DNA of 64,000 nucleotides from Cheiracanthium punctorium (taxonomy: Eukaryota; Arthropoda; Arachnida; Araneae; Cheiracanthiidae), in contig JAWZYV010011616.1 of the NCBI GenBank assembly GCA_038373885.1, positions 248,001 through 312,000 on the forward strand, read 5' to 3'. Below the pieces are notes generated by a model that worked only from the letters and a program-made list of their open reading frames with translations, did no database searches and was not told where the DNA came from. Of this stretch, positions 32,761-45,828 are shown one piece after another. The position numbers and the translations under genes were made by a program. Position 1 is the first letter of the stretch, and each line of letters begins with the position of its first letter.

Positions 32761-33930
32761 TGGCACACCTCCTAAGTCATATGACTCTGCAAGTGCCAAA
32801 AAGTTTTGCGACTCCACGACCCGACTTGCAATTTATTATTGACAGTGAATAGCGGTTCTTTGATTACCTTCTGCAACGCAATGCCTCCACATTTTTACCA
32901 GCTGGCGGCTGGTTACAGTTTAGGGCCACCCCTGAAGCAAATGTATGAAATCCAAATTTAACGCAAATGAAACCACAAAGTACAGTTAGTTTTTATTATT
33001 TTTGTTATTATTATTATCATTATTACTATTATTATTTCCAGAAGATCTTAGGCCATAAAACTCTACATATTAAAACAATATTACCTGTGCTAAAGATTTC
33101 GATACCAGAAGAAAAAAAAAGAAATCAAAAGATTCCTATTTTTAAACTTTATCGCCCTTATTGAAACATTCTTATGAAAAAAAGCATTTTCTACTTTCAA
33201 ATTCAATTCTCCTTCATATATATTCCATATAAGTTTTAAAACTATTTCCTTTAAGGCTCGAGACAAAATTTTTACTACTTCGGCCTCTAGTGAAAAGAAG
33301 GCAAAAGCACAATCACTTACATCAGTAAACAATCCATTTACAGGTACCGATTTAGCAGCTTCTTTCATATATACAAACAAGCCTTTTCAGAAAATATCTC
33401 TTTGATCTAACAAAAGTAGCCGCTTATGTAGGACATGTAAAACCAAAAGAAAACGTCTTGATTAGAGTACTTCTAGAATCGCCTCTAGTATTGCGAAGAG
33501 ATACTACATTTTATCCAGAATCTTTTAGTACTTGGTTCTCTTTTAGTCAAATTTTTATTTTGTCTATTTGTTTATTCAATTTAATTAAGGGATGAAAAAA
33601 TCTCTTATAAAAGAGAAATTACGTTAGAATTTTCATGAAAATGAATATTTAATTTCAAAGTCTTTTGTAGAGATTTTGTACGACCTATTACCGTTCGTTT
33701 CGCTTTATATTTATACATTAGAGCACGAGGAAGATGTTGAAATTTTCATTTATAATCTAAGCATTTTATTAATGGCAAATTAATTGTAAAAAATACTACG
33801 CAATTCCTTTATAAGGAAAACTCTGGTTATAAATCTATACATTAATTATAGTTTCAGCAATATAAATATTAAACTTTTGCGCTATTTTTCATTCGTTTAA
33901 CTGAAGTGTTAGTTTTCTAGAACACTTACC
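32761..33930. other. intergenic DNA
   Basis: A TTATTATTATTATCATTATT low-complexity tract lies at about 32990-33040. Nothing else is recognised. Confidence 0.4.
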
Positions 33931-35637
33931 GGGTGATTATAAAAAAATGAATGTTTGCGCGTGTGTGTGGGTGTGTGTACGTACGTTGAAAAACTCCATA
34001 ACCATTTGACGGATCACCCTGAAATTTGGTACACCTAAGTCTTTCGTAACGGAGAAGGTTTTTATGCTATCCATTTTCCTCTAGCTCGCCGCTAAGTGGC
34101 GCTGCAGAACATCGAATTCCATTCAACCGCTTGCTATGAAAATACCGTTTGACCTATCTTGACGAAAATTGGTATGTATGGATATTTGATCACGGAGAAT
34201 ACTTTTACACTATACATGTTGCTATAACCTGCCGCTAGGTGGCGCTGCAGAGCGTCGAATTCTATCCCGTTGGACTGCTTGCAATGAAAATACCGTTCAC
34301 TAAATTTTGATGAAACATGTACGCATGGATATTTGAGGACGTAGAATACTTTCACATTATCAGTTTTGCTATAACGTGTCACTAGATGGCTCTTCAGAAC
34401 GTCGAATTACATTCCGTTTAACCCTCTTTTTCTGAAAAGACGTTCAACCAATTTTGATGAAAATTGGTACACATGGATATTTGAACATGGAGAATATTTT
34501 TACACTATCCATTTTGCTATGACTTGGTGCTAGATGGCGTTGCAGCGCATAACTTCTATACCGTTCTATCAATCGCCATAAAAAAATATTATACTTACAC
34601 ATTTGGGGATAGAGAATGTATTCAAACTATTCATTTAGTTGTTACTCACCACTAGATGGCACTGCAGCGCATTATTACTTTAATTCGCCATTAGATGGCA
34701 ATGCAGCGCGCAAACCCCATGACCGCACAATGGATCTCTATAAAAATTCATATACATATAGATACTTAAACATGGAGAATATTTTCGTGTGATCCATTTT
34801 GCTATAACTCGCCACTTCATTGTGCCGTAGCACATCATTACTTTAAATCGCCATTAAATGGTGCTGCAACGTATGAAATTCTTACTTTAACTTGCTGCTA
34901 GATGGCGCTGCAGCATATAAAGACTGTTCAACTAATCGCCATGAAAACTGGTTTAGATAGATATTTTAACACGGAGAATATTTTGGCGTTCTCCATTTTG
35001 CTGCCATTAAATATTACTTCAAACCAATAATTTCAGGACCATTCAACTGATCGACATTTAAATTCGTATACATAGATGTTAGAACGGGAAGAATAATTTC
35101 GCCGCATCCGTTATGTACCGTGCACCCTCGTGCTATGAAAATACCTTTTAAATGATTTCGATGAAAATTGGTACGCACGGATATTTGAGCACGGATAATA
35201 CTTTTGCGTTATCCATTTTGCTATGACTTGCCGCTACATGGCGATTCAGCGCAACAACTTCAAAATCGTTCGACCTTAAAAATTCATCACCTTGAAAATT
35301 GGTATACTTACACATATGAGCAGAGAGAATATTTTTTTAGTATTCATTTGGCTCTAGATCACCACTAGATGGCACTGCAGCACATTATTACTTTAACTCA
35401 CCACTAGATAGTACTGCAGGAATCAGCTTCTTGATCGTTCAATTTTGACATCCATTTTGCTATAACTCGCCTTTTGATGGCGCGATCGCAATGAAATTCT
35501 ACATGCATGATTATTGAACACGATAATATTTAAGAGACATCCATTTTTCCATATCCATTTATTATGATAAATAGTAATTACAACACCTAATCTAAAAATT
35601 CTATTCATTCCCGTGCGATGAACGGGACTCCCGCTAG
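33931..35637 (+). mobile_element. non-autonomous Helitron with internal degenerate satellite
   Basis: Near the left end, ATAAAAAAATGAATGTTTGC then GTGTGTGTGG and ACTCCATAACCATTTGACGG resemble the 5' region of arthropod Helitrons. The right end has a 5-bp-stem hairpin (CCCGT-N7-ACGGG, 35610-35626), then ACTCCCG and CTAG followed by T, matching the Helitron rule of a 3' hairpin before CTRR-T. Between them lie about a dozen degenerate units of roughly 100-150 bp, each with GGATATTTGAACACGGAGAA, CCATTTTGCTATAAC and CGCTAGATGGCGCTGCAG. No Rep/helicase frame exists. The exact left TC terminus is not certain. Confidence 0.75.
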
Positions 35638-35638
35638 T
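35610..35638 (+). other. Helitron 3' terminal hairpin and CTAG-T end
   Basis: Stem CCCGT/ACGGG with a 7-base loop, a 7-base spacer, CTAG at 35634-35637 and T at 35638. This is the canonical replication-termination structure of Helitrons. Confidence 0.75.
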
Positions 35639-36059
35639 ATATGTGTAACTATGGAGCTATGTGCGACCTATCTCCCATACCGCGCACAGAAACCGATTAA
35701 TTTTTTGGTTTAAGCTATTTTTAAGTATGCGCTCAAGAACCCTACATTAAAAAAAAAAAAAAAAACAGTCAAACTCTAATAGTTACGGTAACAGGGACAA
35801 AATTTCAAAATTTTCAAACGGCAAGATATATTATTTTTATTGGAATAATATCTTCAGAGAAAAAAAAAATATCTTTGGTACGGTGCCTGTAGCACGAAAA
35901 TCGCCAGCGCTTGACAGACGAACAATATAAAACAGAAAAAACCGGTACTCCTACCAAGACGTGACTTCCAATTTTAATGACGTCAGATTTTACATTCAGA
36001 ATTCGGCCCTCACCAAACTTACTTATTCTGCTTCGAAACGAGAAGAGACTTAAGTATGC

Positions 36060-36425
36060 TTAATTTCGTGGTTAGTCGCAAGATTTTTCGAGAGTGCGCT
36101 GCACTTGGCAGACAGAAACCCCTAAGATGTGGTTGGCATTCCGACCAAACGAGGAAAGTGACTATTGGTGCGGTATAAAAAGGAATTTCATCCTCGACCC
36201 TTACTTTTGTGGAGAGGTTACTGCCCCGGGTCTATGATAGCGAGTGCTCGCTATCGTGAAATGTTGATCAATTGCGTCATTCCCGAATTGCAAGAGCAAA
36301 ATTTCCCATCTGACGTCGTGTGTTGCAAGATGGCACTCCCCTACACGTGGAGTGTTCAGTTAAACTTTTTTTAACACAAATGTTTGGTGATATTCTGTCT
36401 GTCCCGTTACTATAACTGTTGTTTT
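36060..36425 (+). pseudogene. Tc1/mariner-type transposase remnant
   Basis: Reading across three frames gives GWHSDQTRKVTI, then an FHPRPLLLW segment, SARYREMLINCVIPELQEQN, and finally HVECSVKLFLTQMFGDIL. This order matches the middle of a DDE transposase family common in arthropods (a V-T-V-W-C region, the G-x-R-Y-x-x-M-L-x-x-x-V-I-P-E-L block, then Q-D-G-A-P-P-H and S-V-K-x-x-L). The second catalytic Asp block is degenerate (CCKMALPY where QDGAPPH is expected). At least two frameshifts are needed. A CRE-like TGACGTCA lies just upstream near 35979. Confidence 0.7.
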
Positions 36426-36849
36426 TCATATGATCCTTGAGGCCATACCTCAAAATATCTAAAATCAAAGTTTTATTCAGTTTGGTGAATGGTATGATAG
36501 TTACGGTCTCATACATCGGAATAGTTTTTTATAATTAGCCGGTATACATTTAATCAGTTCTAAGGATTATCCTTAAAAAGATATAATAGATATTGGAGAT
36601 GAAATATGCGTAAAGATTTCTAGATTATAAAAAAAGTGCTTCAGACACATTCGACTATCGAAATAAATTGGAAAACCATTTTTTTTTTTATGTTTAGACT
36701 TCTTTGTTTTTGAATCGTGGGTTGAGTAAATATCAAGCTCTAGAGGAAAATTCTAAGGATAATTTGGGAAAGCAAGCTTTAACGGAGCTGAGCAAGTCTC
36801 ATCATATTGTCTGTTGAGCAATGACATGTTGTCTTTGTTAAGGCAAAAC

Positions 36850-36960
36850 ATATTAGTGCTATCTGCCGAAAGGGGAGGATGTGAAGTTCTAGGTGATTCT
36901 AACGTTTATTCTTTCCTGGAGAAAACCGTTCAAAACTCCAGACCGTTAGATTGACACCCC
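36850..36960 (-). mobile_element. SINE family A fragment
   Basis: Shares the body of the copy at 7080-7290, including AACTCCAGACCGTTAGAT on the plus strand and the CTGGAGAAAA stretch. The tRNA head is missing. Confidence 0.7.
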
Positions 36961-38639
36961 TCAGTTGGCCTGGATAGGAATACATATATGTTCTAATAGC
37001 TCTTTCCTTTCGTGTAAGCCGTTGCCTAAACTCAAGAATAAATATGTGAAAGAGATTTTCACATATTTCATCTTTTCTAACATACCTAAAGAATTAATAA
37101 ATGCTATAAAAACTAGTTGTGCTATGATACATGCATAAATTCTATTTGACATAATGTATTAAATTAAATTTTTCTGGGGCAGAATATTAATATTCATTTA
37201 CTTAATGCATATGCGCAACTTTGCCTGCCGTGTGAAATATAGCTTGTGTTCTAAACATAGCAGGTTATTCTATAAAATTCTGAAATACTTACTGTTGAAA
37301 AGTGTTGCACTTTTGATTTTTGTTACACTAAAGATGTTGTACAAATTTTAACATCTGTTTAAATCTCACAGAAAACTTTTGAAACCAGTTCCTCTTTATT
37401 CATCCACATGATCAACGAATAGAAGATGGAATACTTTCAAACTTGTCTACGGACACTTTTATTAATTAAGTATTCTAAAATTTAACAAGTTTTAATTTGA
37501 AAAAGAAAAGTGCGTTTAGTTGTTTAATGAACAATTATTGTTGACAGTTTTTATTTATTATATATCATACAGATTGCTAGTTGTTTTAGTATTAAAATAG
37601 TATTAATTATTGTGGACGCATTAAAATATTAAAATTTTCTTTAAAAATTCAAAATCATGCATTTAAAACATTTTCATTGTATTTTTTTATCGCATATTAT
37701 CAACTTGAATTCTTCGCAACAAATTTAATTAACCTCGAAAATTTTTTTGAATGAAAATCCTAAAGAGTTGTAGTTTAAAAAATTGACAGCTTGATTGAAA
37801 CTTTAATTAAAACAACAAATTTAAGTATCTTACATATCAGTGAAGTGTTAATCAAGCTTGTAATAATTTCACAATGTAAGTTCTTCATTATATTCTATTG
37901 ACGTTTACAAGAAAATTATAATGGGGATTTTTCAATTTTTCAGATGGCGTTAAAGAAAGAAAAGAAAAGAAAGATAATATTGATCTTATCACAAATGAAA
38001 CTCAAAATTCTCTCTGTTTTTTGTTATTTTTTTTTTGCTGTTTCAACTATATTAAGTTTATTATGGTACAATTTAAATATTAAAATTATTTTACATAATT
38101 TGTTTATAATCCATTTTAAGGACATAAAATCATTATTTTTTTTTCTTTTAACTTAATTTTACATTTTTTGTTTTCTTAACTCATGTGTTTTTCGGAAAAT
38201 TATGATAGCAAACTTGTGTCTACGTTTGTCACAAATTCAAATTCAACCACCAAATATTTTTTTGCTTAAAATTAAAAATAAAAAACACTCAAATGATTAA
38301 ATGTCATTTTTAATTAAAAGTATTTGTTTAATCTTTAATATTTTGATAATAATTTTGATTGATAATTTTAATGAAAAGTATAAATATAGGGATTGTTAAA
38401 TAAAGAACGAGCCACATTGTATACAGGGCATAATAGGCGTCGGTTTGTAATTGCATACTCTCAACATACTATTTTAGAATCACCACACCCCCCTCCTCCC
38501 CCCAAAAAAAGAAGAAGAAGAACGAGAAAATGTCAAACACATCGATTATAAAACACTTTTCAACACAACAATATTTTTGCTCCAAATTTGGCGATACGTT
38601 TTATTTTAATTTAGTTGTTTTGGCAAAGCGACACGAGGG
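36961..38639. other. AT-rich intergenic DNA
   Basis: A good acceptor, TTCAATTTTTCAG, ends at 37943; the frame after two bases is open for about 46 codons and starts GVKERKEKKDNIDLITNETQ. It becomes Phe-rich afterwards and no partner exon is seen, so it is not called a gene. Confidence 0.35.
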
Positions 38640-38815
38640 CTATCTGCACAGTGAAGATAAATTGGGCACATGATCTTTTTAAGAGTTTCTGACGTGTATT
38701 CGCGTCACATCTGGAAAAAATCACCTAAAACTTCAGACTGTTATATCGACAGCCAAGGGTTAAGCCAAAACCAGGACCTTTACACTTCGAAATCTTAAGA
38801 GATAAAAAACAGCTG
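38640..38815 (-). mobile_element. SINE family A copy, decayed
   Basis: Contains GACGTGTATTCGCGTCACAT, AAACTTCAGACTGTTATATC and AGGACCTTTACACTTCGAAA, matching 7130-7250 in order. The B-box region is corrupted. Confidence 0.65.
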
Positions 38816-39381
38816 TACACCACTACTAATTTAATTTGGAGAGACCCTGTGAAAGAACTTTAAAATTTATTTCCTTTTTTTGCTGAAGAGTTATAATCGT
38901 TTATATACCTATTGTATTGGACTTCAAAATGATGAATGTCTCTACACTGCCATAGCCAGTAATGTATTTCAATTTTTTTGAGTGCTTCTCTAGATCTATA
39001 AACGTTGCAGACACTATTTCCGATCGAGGTCATTACTTCGTGAACTTTAAAAACATAAATGAATTTTGTTTTGTTTCAAATAGCCCAGTGGTTCTAAAAC
39101 TTTCTGCTTGTGAGCCTATTCGAAAATCCGGAAGTAATTGACGAACCACTTAAGTAGAATATTTCCGATCTGTAGAACACAGATCAACAGACGGAAGGAC
39201 AGATTAATAAAACTCATAAACAGCTTAGTCTTGTCGCAGGGTGTTAAAATTTTAAATATCCCTCTTAGACAACCTAAACGTATCGCACGGAGCGAGAAAT
39301 TTGCTCTTGTCTAATTATCAGCATATCATGTCCAGCTATTATCCGTGTATCAGCTATCATGTTCCATGTGCTGAAGTTTAA

Positions 39382-39926
39382 TCCTTTAACGTGCGGTGTC
39401 CCCGCCGTGAGGACACAAAACTCTGACGTTTTGTGTCCTTAGGACGTTTTGTGTCCTTAGGTTGTTATCCCTCAGGAAGTATAAATTTGATTTCTGCAAA
39501 AATACTTGAGTACGACACAGTTCCTTCAGAATCCTTTACTTTTTAGCACACCATTTCCCGTAAAAGTTGTCGATTGTTTGTAGAATTGTCAGGATTGTTT
39601 TTAACACCACAGGCATGTGATGAAAAATTGGAGAATACGATGGAAATACATTGGTATAGAAGAAGAAATAATTAGACTGCTCAGTAATGAAAAAAAAGGC
39701 CAACCGTTGTCACCGCTCGATTTAACAGCCAGCAAGATGGCGGTCGATCGAATTGTTCATCGCTTGCCACAGATCTAGAGACCATTTTCGATACAGCTGG
39801 CCGTGCACGGGCAGCCAGCTGTGTCAAGACGATTTGATCGATCGCCATCTTGCTGGTAGTTAAAATCAAGCGGTGGGAACGGCTACCCTTATTTTCAGCA
39901 TAGGGAAATGGTTGCGCTTCAAAGGG
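39382..39926 (+). mobile_element. TTAA MITE, copy 3 (diverged)
   Basis: Left end TCCTTTAACGTGCGG follows TTAA at 39378-39381. The right end GTTGCGCTTCAAAGGG is followed by TAAG, a mutated TTAA. A short GACGTTTTGTGTCCTTAG duplication lies in the left part. The arms around the centre are diverged and partly shortened, making this the oldest copy here. Confidence 0.8.
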
Positions 39927-40373
39927 TAAGAAATTGCAATTTTGTTGCATGTCATTCGGCTAAATAGAAAGCTAGTTACCCCTTTGTATGCGTCTCGCGA
40001 TCACCTGGGGGTTCCAGCTGGGAGCCAGTGGAACCACCAGCTGGAAGCCAGTGGTCGAGTGGAATGTTGTGAAATATATTACTGTGATATAAAACATTTA
40101 AAGGAATTTTTTGTGGTGCTTTTTTATAAATGCACAATGATTGGCAATACAGTTTCATAACAATAGAGCGTTTTGATCTTCCATTCATTTTTTTTTATGC
40201 AAATCTAATTCAAGATGGAATCTCTCGATAGGATAAGCAAATATGCTTTATCGACACATTTCGTGACGTAACTGTTCAACAAAGGAACTAACTGCATGTA
40301 ACGGTCTGTGCAGCTAAAACTTTATTCTCTGATTTCTAATTTTGATTCTGTTCTGTGAAGCAACACTGGGTAC

Positions 40374-40546
40374 CAGGGGCTTAGCCAGAAATGTTTCAGG
40401 GGGGGGGGGTTACGACTACTACAAATCATATACATGTATACGTGTGTGTGATAATAGAGTGAAGAATATACATTTTGTATGGCAAAATATTCCTCATGAG
40501 GGGGGGGGTTATGACCCCCCTAACCCCCCCCTTGGCTACGCCCCTT
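40374..40546. mobile_element. 173-bp hAT-like MITE with 8-bp target duplication
   Basis: The left end CAGGGGCTTAGCCA and the complement of the right end AAGGGGCGTAGCCA are terminal inverted repeats. The flanks CTGGGTAC (40366-40373 and 40547-40554) are a perfect 8-bp target duplication. Long G and C runs sit just inside each end. No coding capacity. Confidence 0.8.
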
Positions 40547-40559
40547 CTGGGTACTAAAG

Positions 40560-43500
40560 AGAAATATTATCCGTAGCTTTTTTTTCAAAGATGGGAGTAA
40601 ACAAGTTAAACCTTGTATAATTGTAAGTTAATCTCCGTAAAAACCCATTCCTTCTTATTATGTACGAAACGGACTTAGCTTGTTATGGAAAGATAGCAAC
40701 TTTACATTTTCTCTTCTTTCAAGATAAAATGTAAAGATGAAAATGTAAAGAAGACGCCCAGAGAGTAAAAAATGTGCGAGAAATGCCATTTGAAAAATGA
40801 AACGTTTCAAATTAGCCCATGTTGATGAAAAAGAAAAAAAATATTTTACATCAAGCTGTTATTTGTGATTTTTTTATACGAAAGATACTATAGAAAAGTA
40901 TGATAGTGAAAATTAGAAAACATTTTGTTCAATAGATAATAATATTAATAATATAAAAATATATTATAGTATCCATGTGAAAAGACTTACACGAATTGAA
41001 AAGAAAATATTCAGAGCTTTGAAAATATTATTTTTTCTCAAATCATATACTGAAAAATATCTTCTAAAAATCAAAGGAATTGCTTTTAGAAAAAATTTTA
41101 ATGGTTCATTGATTGAAGCAGGGTTATGAAGAAACTGGCAATTTTTTCTCCTTCGCTGAATCATCTTAAAAATTACATTATGAGCATATTTACTGTGAAA
41201 ACTAAATTAAAATTCTTTCCTCTGTACTCTTTCTTTTTGCATGGATTTCTAGGAAATTTCATTTTGTAAAGAGTGTTTTCCTTTACCCTTGAAAAGAATT
41301 AGCGTACATAACCCAATTTTTCTATTTTAAGAGTTTTAACGAGAATCAAAAGTTTTATAAGCGTTCAGTTAGAAATGCTTCTCACAAAGCGGCAAGTTTT
41401 TCACAATGAATTTGAAGAGCTTTAATTTGCTTCTTTTCTGCAATTATCTGCACTTTAAAGATTACTTAATGAAGACGAATCGGAGCTTTCTTTTTTTACG
41501 ACCTTATTTTTGTCATGTTTTTTCGTCTTATTTTAAATCTCTTTGAGAGATAAATGAAGAAGTAACGTAGTTAAGGCGATTTCATGAATTTTATATAAAT
41601 TATTTTCATTTGTATTTATAATGTTTGTTGTTTCATTTCAGATAGAATGAGTTACTTGATCCCCCCCCCCAAACCGAGGTTGGTTATGAATTGTTGGTAA
41701 AATATGAATTAAAATGTGTTACTTTGAATTTTATTAACCCATTTGTGCACAGTGTCCTCTCTCCAGTGTACTCAACTTTTAGCATTTGCACTATCAGTTG
41801 CAAAAATTTGATTTCTTCTAGATTTAATTCACAAGCATTAAATTTCAGCTCCAAAAATTTTTTTTATGGTATGAACCTACCTCCGGGACGTTTCTTTAAT
41901 GTAAATTTTGTTAATGAAAAATTCATGTTTTTAATTAAAATGGGGTACAAAACGAAAAATTTAAATGCAGTTTTAATGAAATTCATTGTAAACTTTGAAC
42001 AATTGCCAAATTTGAGTGAAACTTTCGTAAAAAATTGCATTTGCGCTACATTGTAAGCGATTCTAATAAATATTTTTTAATAATATTTATGCAGTACGTA
42101 ACTAACATATTTATCTGTGTTATGAACCAAAACAATGGTAAAGTTCAAGTAGTTATGAAAAAATTGCAATTTTTATATGAAAACTAGCAGTATTAGTTCT
42201 TTAAAAAAGCTTTTTTAAAGAAAAGTAACAGCCATAAAAACAATAAATAAGAACAGAAATATTATATTCTGCTTCATAACACAGCTAGTAATGAGCCAAA
42301 TATAATGTCAAAATATCAAATCAATATCTTAAATGCGTTATGATCTATGTCATTTATCGTAAAGTAAATTTAGAAAACGTGTTTAACGATTTTTATACTG
42401 TACAAAATACTTTCCTTCTAGTTCATTATTTCTGTATATCTTAGCTTCTAGTTATCGTAGAAATAAAAGTAAAGCGGTTTTGGAATCCCAATCGTGTGAC
42501 CTATAAAATAAGTAAAAAAATTTCGAAAAGTGTCGGAAAACAAGGATTTTTCGGTAATCTCCTTAACATGACTTAATAGGATGTAAAGTTTTCAATTTTT
42601 AAACATGATTATTTAAAAAAAATTATTACTATTTCATGCAACTGATGTCAGAAATTTATTAACAAAGACAGGAAAAAGTCATGCAAACAACCTGCCCACA
42701 AATATATTAAATATACGTACGTCTTATAATAACAACAAGACATTTGAAAAAGCCACGTTGAACAAACAGAAAAAAATTAAAAATATTGTTTTGAATAGAC
42801 AAATGTCCCATTTTGCTTTCTTTAAAAAAATTGAATTAATATATGTTATAAATAATAAATTCGCAATTATTCAAGCGTAATACAAATCAGCCTGGTAGCA
42901 TAAACCACAGAGAACGGCAGCGTTTGTTTCAGATTGTTTTATCACTTGCAGAATTATCTAGACAAATTTATATTAAAATAGCCAAGAAATTGTGGTTTTT
43001 GATCAAGATGCTGCAGATTGATACAGAAAATTCTGCTACTTGGCAAAATAGTAATAATTAATCATGTATTCGGTACATTTTTCAGTTGTATAGATCTAAA
43101 ATGTTATTCGATTTATACACAAAAGTTGAGAGTTATTCCCCTGGATCATGCATAAATCAAAGACGAAATTACCTGAATTAGAAGAACACATAATCATATC
43201 AACCAAAATCTTTTCATTTTTTTTTTAAATTCTGGTAAACATTTTTAGCAACAACGTATTTTCTGGGATACTCCATTTCTAAAATTGAAATTCTTATAAG
43301 ATGTTTACATTGAAAATCTTTAAATCCCAAGAGTCCAATAAAAGTAAAGTACGGTTTCTAACACTTCAGAGTAATCCCCTCAGACAATATTGATTCTGCT
43401 GTAAAATGTCTTCACTTACAAAAAGTTACATTTTCGATATCTCTGCGAAGGAAAGCTTTGGCTTAATTTCGTTTACTGTGTCACTTTAACAAAGTTTTTT

Positions 43501-44196
43501 TTTCCCCCCTGACATTTACTTCGGTCGCAGGTATTGCTGAATAGATCAATTTTCGTTTTACCACTACATTTAAAAGTTAAAAGTTTATTGCGTATTATTT
43601 AATCACCATATTGTAAAAAAGTGGTATGATGATTGTCAAAATACCAATCGTATGTTTGAAGTTGACCTCTTGGTTATTTTCTTTGTAAAACAACCAAATT
43701 TTACGACATTCCACCGTTAGTAGAAAAAAAAAATTAACCTCTTCACACATGACAAAAATCGCCCATCTCAAATTAAATAACAGTCTCATAATTATTTTTA
43801 AAAAACCTATTGTACTTAAAATTGACAATTAGAAAGCTCGATTTCTAATAATATTTCGAATAAAATCCTAATCCACAATCTTTGTTTCAGTAGTAAAAAG
43901 TTGTTATAATTCAAAAACGAAGACAGTCAAGATACTTTTAAAGGTAAATAGTGTCCTACAAGGTCTTTTCAGAAATGTGAATTTCGAAATAAAAAACAAA
44001 AAATATTAACATATTTAACTTCGGAAATTTCAATAACATTCAAATATTCTTTTGTGTAACGGCAAACAAAAATAAAATTTGTGCATCAGTGTGTAGGATT
44101 TACACATTCACATGCGTTAAAATCATTTATTCAAAATTAAAGCATCCACTCCTATTAAAGTCAATTCAGAACTACAAGAAATCTTAAAGAATCATT
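40560..44196. other. AT-rich intergenic DNA
   Basis: Contains a C10 run at about 41661 and, at about 41736, TTAACCCATTTGTGCACAGT, which resembles a diverged left end of the TTAA MITE family. The 121-codon ORF at 41691-42056 starts across this edge and has low-complexity content. No gene is supported. Confidence 0.35.
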
Positions 44197-45209
44197 TTAA
44201 CCCTTTAACGCGCAGTGTTCCCGCTCTGGGAACACCAGACTCTGACGTTTTGACTGTTGCCAGTCACGAAGAATAGATTTGATTTCTATAAAAATAGTTG
44301 CGCGTGACACAGCTCCACGAGAATCCTTTACTTTTTAGCACGTCACTTCCCGTAAAAAAAATTGTCACGATTATTTTTAACAGCCCTGACATCTGCTGAA
44401 AAATGGAAGAATGCGAGAACAGTTGGATAGATTGCCCAATGCTTAAAAAAGGGCAGCCGTTGCCATCGCTCGACTTAACTACCAGCAAGATGGCGGACGA
44501 TCGAAGCATTCATCGCGTGCCACAGATCTAGAGTAGAGATGGGGAAAGAATGAACACCCTGTTCTTTTGAACCTGTTCTCAAGAAAGAACGGGAACACCC
44601 TGTTCAGTCATCACGGCAAAAATATGTTCTCAGTTCATTAAGGTCCGACGCTTCAAAATTTTATGGCAGGCAAGCGTGTTGAAAAGAGAAATTTTGGAAA
44701 ATGCCTTAAAGGTGAAATTTCTCATTGAAAGGCACGATCAATATTTTTTTGCTAAGAAAAATTTAAATTCTGGGGGGGTGCAGACCCCCTCCTCCCCCAC
44801 ATTGGCTACGTATCTGATGGTGGGGACAGAAGTTCACAATTTTAGCTTTATCAAATTCTAATTGTGGAATCTTAGTTATTTTGAGAAATAATGATAACGA
44901 AGATGATTATCTGGGGGGGGGGGATAGAACTTTTAACCCAACCTACCATAATTTTAAAGTGGACCCGGGCAAAGAATAAGAAGCTTTCTTATATGTTCAA
45001 TACGAAATGCACTCACAGGATTACAATTCGTCAATTTTTATTATTCCAGCCAAACTACTCAATTTGAATCAAAGTAAAAAATTTAATAATAAAGAAAATG
45101 ATAGTCTGAAACACAAACAAATCGAAAAAAATATTTTATCAACGTCAAACAATAATATAAGCATTACACTATCTCCATATAAAACGCGCCTTCGCTTCAT
45201 ACGCTCTTA

Positions 45210-45480
45210 GCCATCTCTTATTGGCTGAAAAAGAACCTGTTCCGGAGCAGCCTCTCCTATTGGCTGAAAAAGAACACGTTCTTTGATCACGACTCGAGGA
45301 GTTCTCCGAGCAGTGAGCGGGAACACCTAGTTCAGCGTTCTTTTCCTGAGCTGGAGTTCTTTTTCGGAACGGAGAGCTAAGAGCGGGAACGGGGTAAAAG
45401 GCGTTCTCTTGCTGAACAGGTTAAAAGAACTGTTCTTCGGTGAAAGGTGTTCTTTCATTAAATCTGTTCCCTGTTCTTTT
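45210..45480. other. GTTCTTT/AAAGAAC-rich segment with two CCAAT-like boxes
   Basis: TTATTGGCTGAAAAAGAAC occurs almost identically at about 45219 and 45259; ATTGGCT is a CCAAT box in reverse. Many AAAGAAC/GTTCTTT words follow. This resembles a promoter or an internal array of transposase-binding sites carried by the hAT element. Confidence 0.35.
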
Positions 45481-45828
45481 GCTTTAATTAAGTTCTGAGC
45501 TAGGGTCAAAGTTGTAGACTTGGAGTCAGAAGCAAGGCCGTACTTAGACGGGGGGGCAAGGGCGGATTAAAGGGGGGCGGAGGGGGCGACCCCCCCCCCG
45601 AGAAAAAAGAAATTAATGTAAAAGATCCTATTTTCCTTCCAAAAAATGGATGTATATGTCAATCCTCTAACTTACCGCCCCCCCCCGACAAAAATGCATT
45701 AATCCGCCACTGGGGGGGTCCATGAGTTCGGACGCCGCTCCCCCGAACTTATTACATTATATGTACATGGTGTATTTATACAGGGACGTAGCCAGAAATT
45801 TTTTTCTGTGTGGGGATGGTGAGGGGCA

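Noticed and set aside
33931..35637. CRISPR-like or satellite array
   Set aside because: Units are degenerate and variable in spacing, and a Helitron 3' end closes the region; the organism is eukaryotic.
39086..39260. hAT-like start CAGTGGTTCTAAAACTTTC
   Set aside because: The left edge resembles a hAT terminus, but no matching right end or 8-bp duplication was found.
41691..42056. 121-codon plus-strand ORF
   Set aside because: Phe/Asn/Lys-rich and A/T-driven, does not begin with a supported ATG, and overlaps what may be a decayed TTAA MITE edge.
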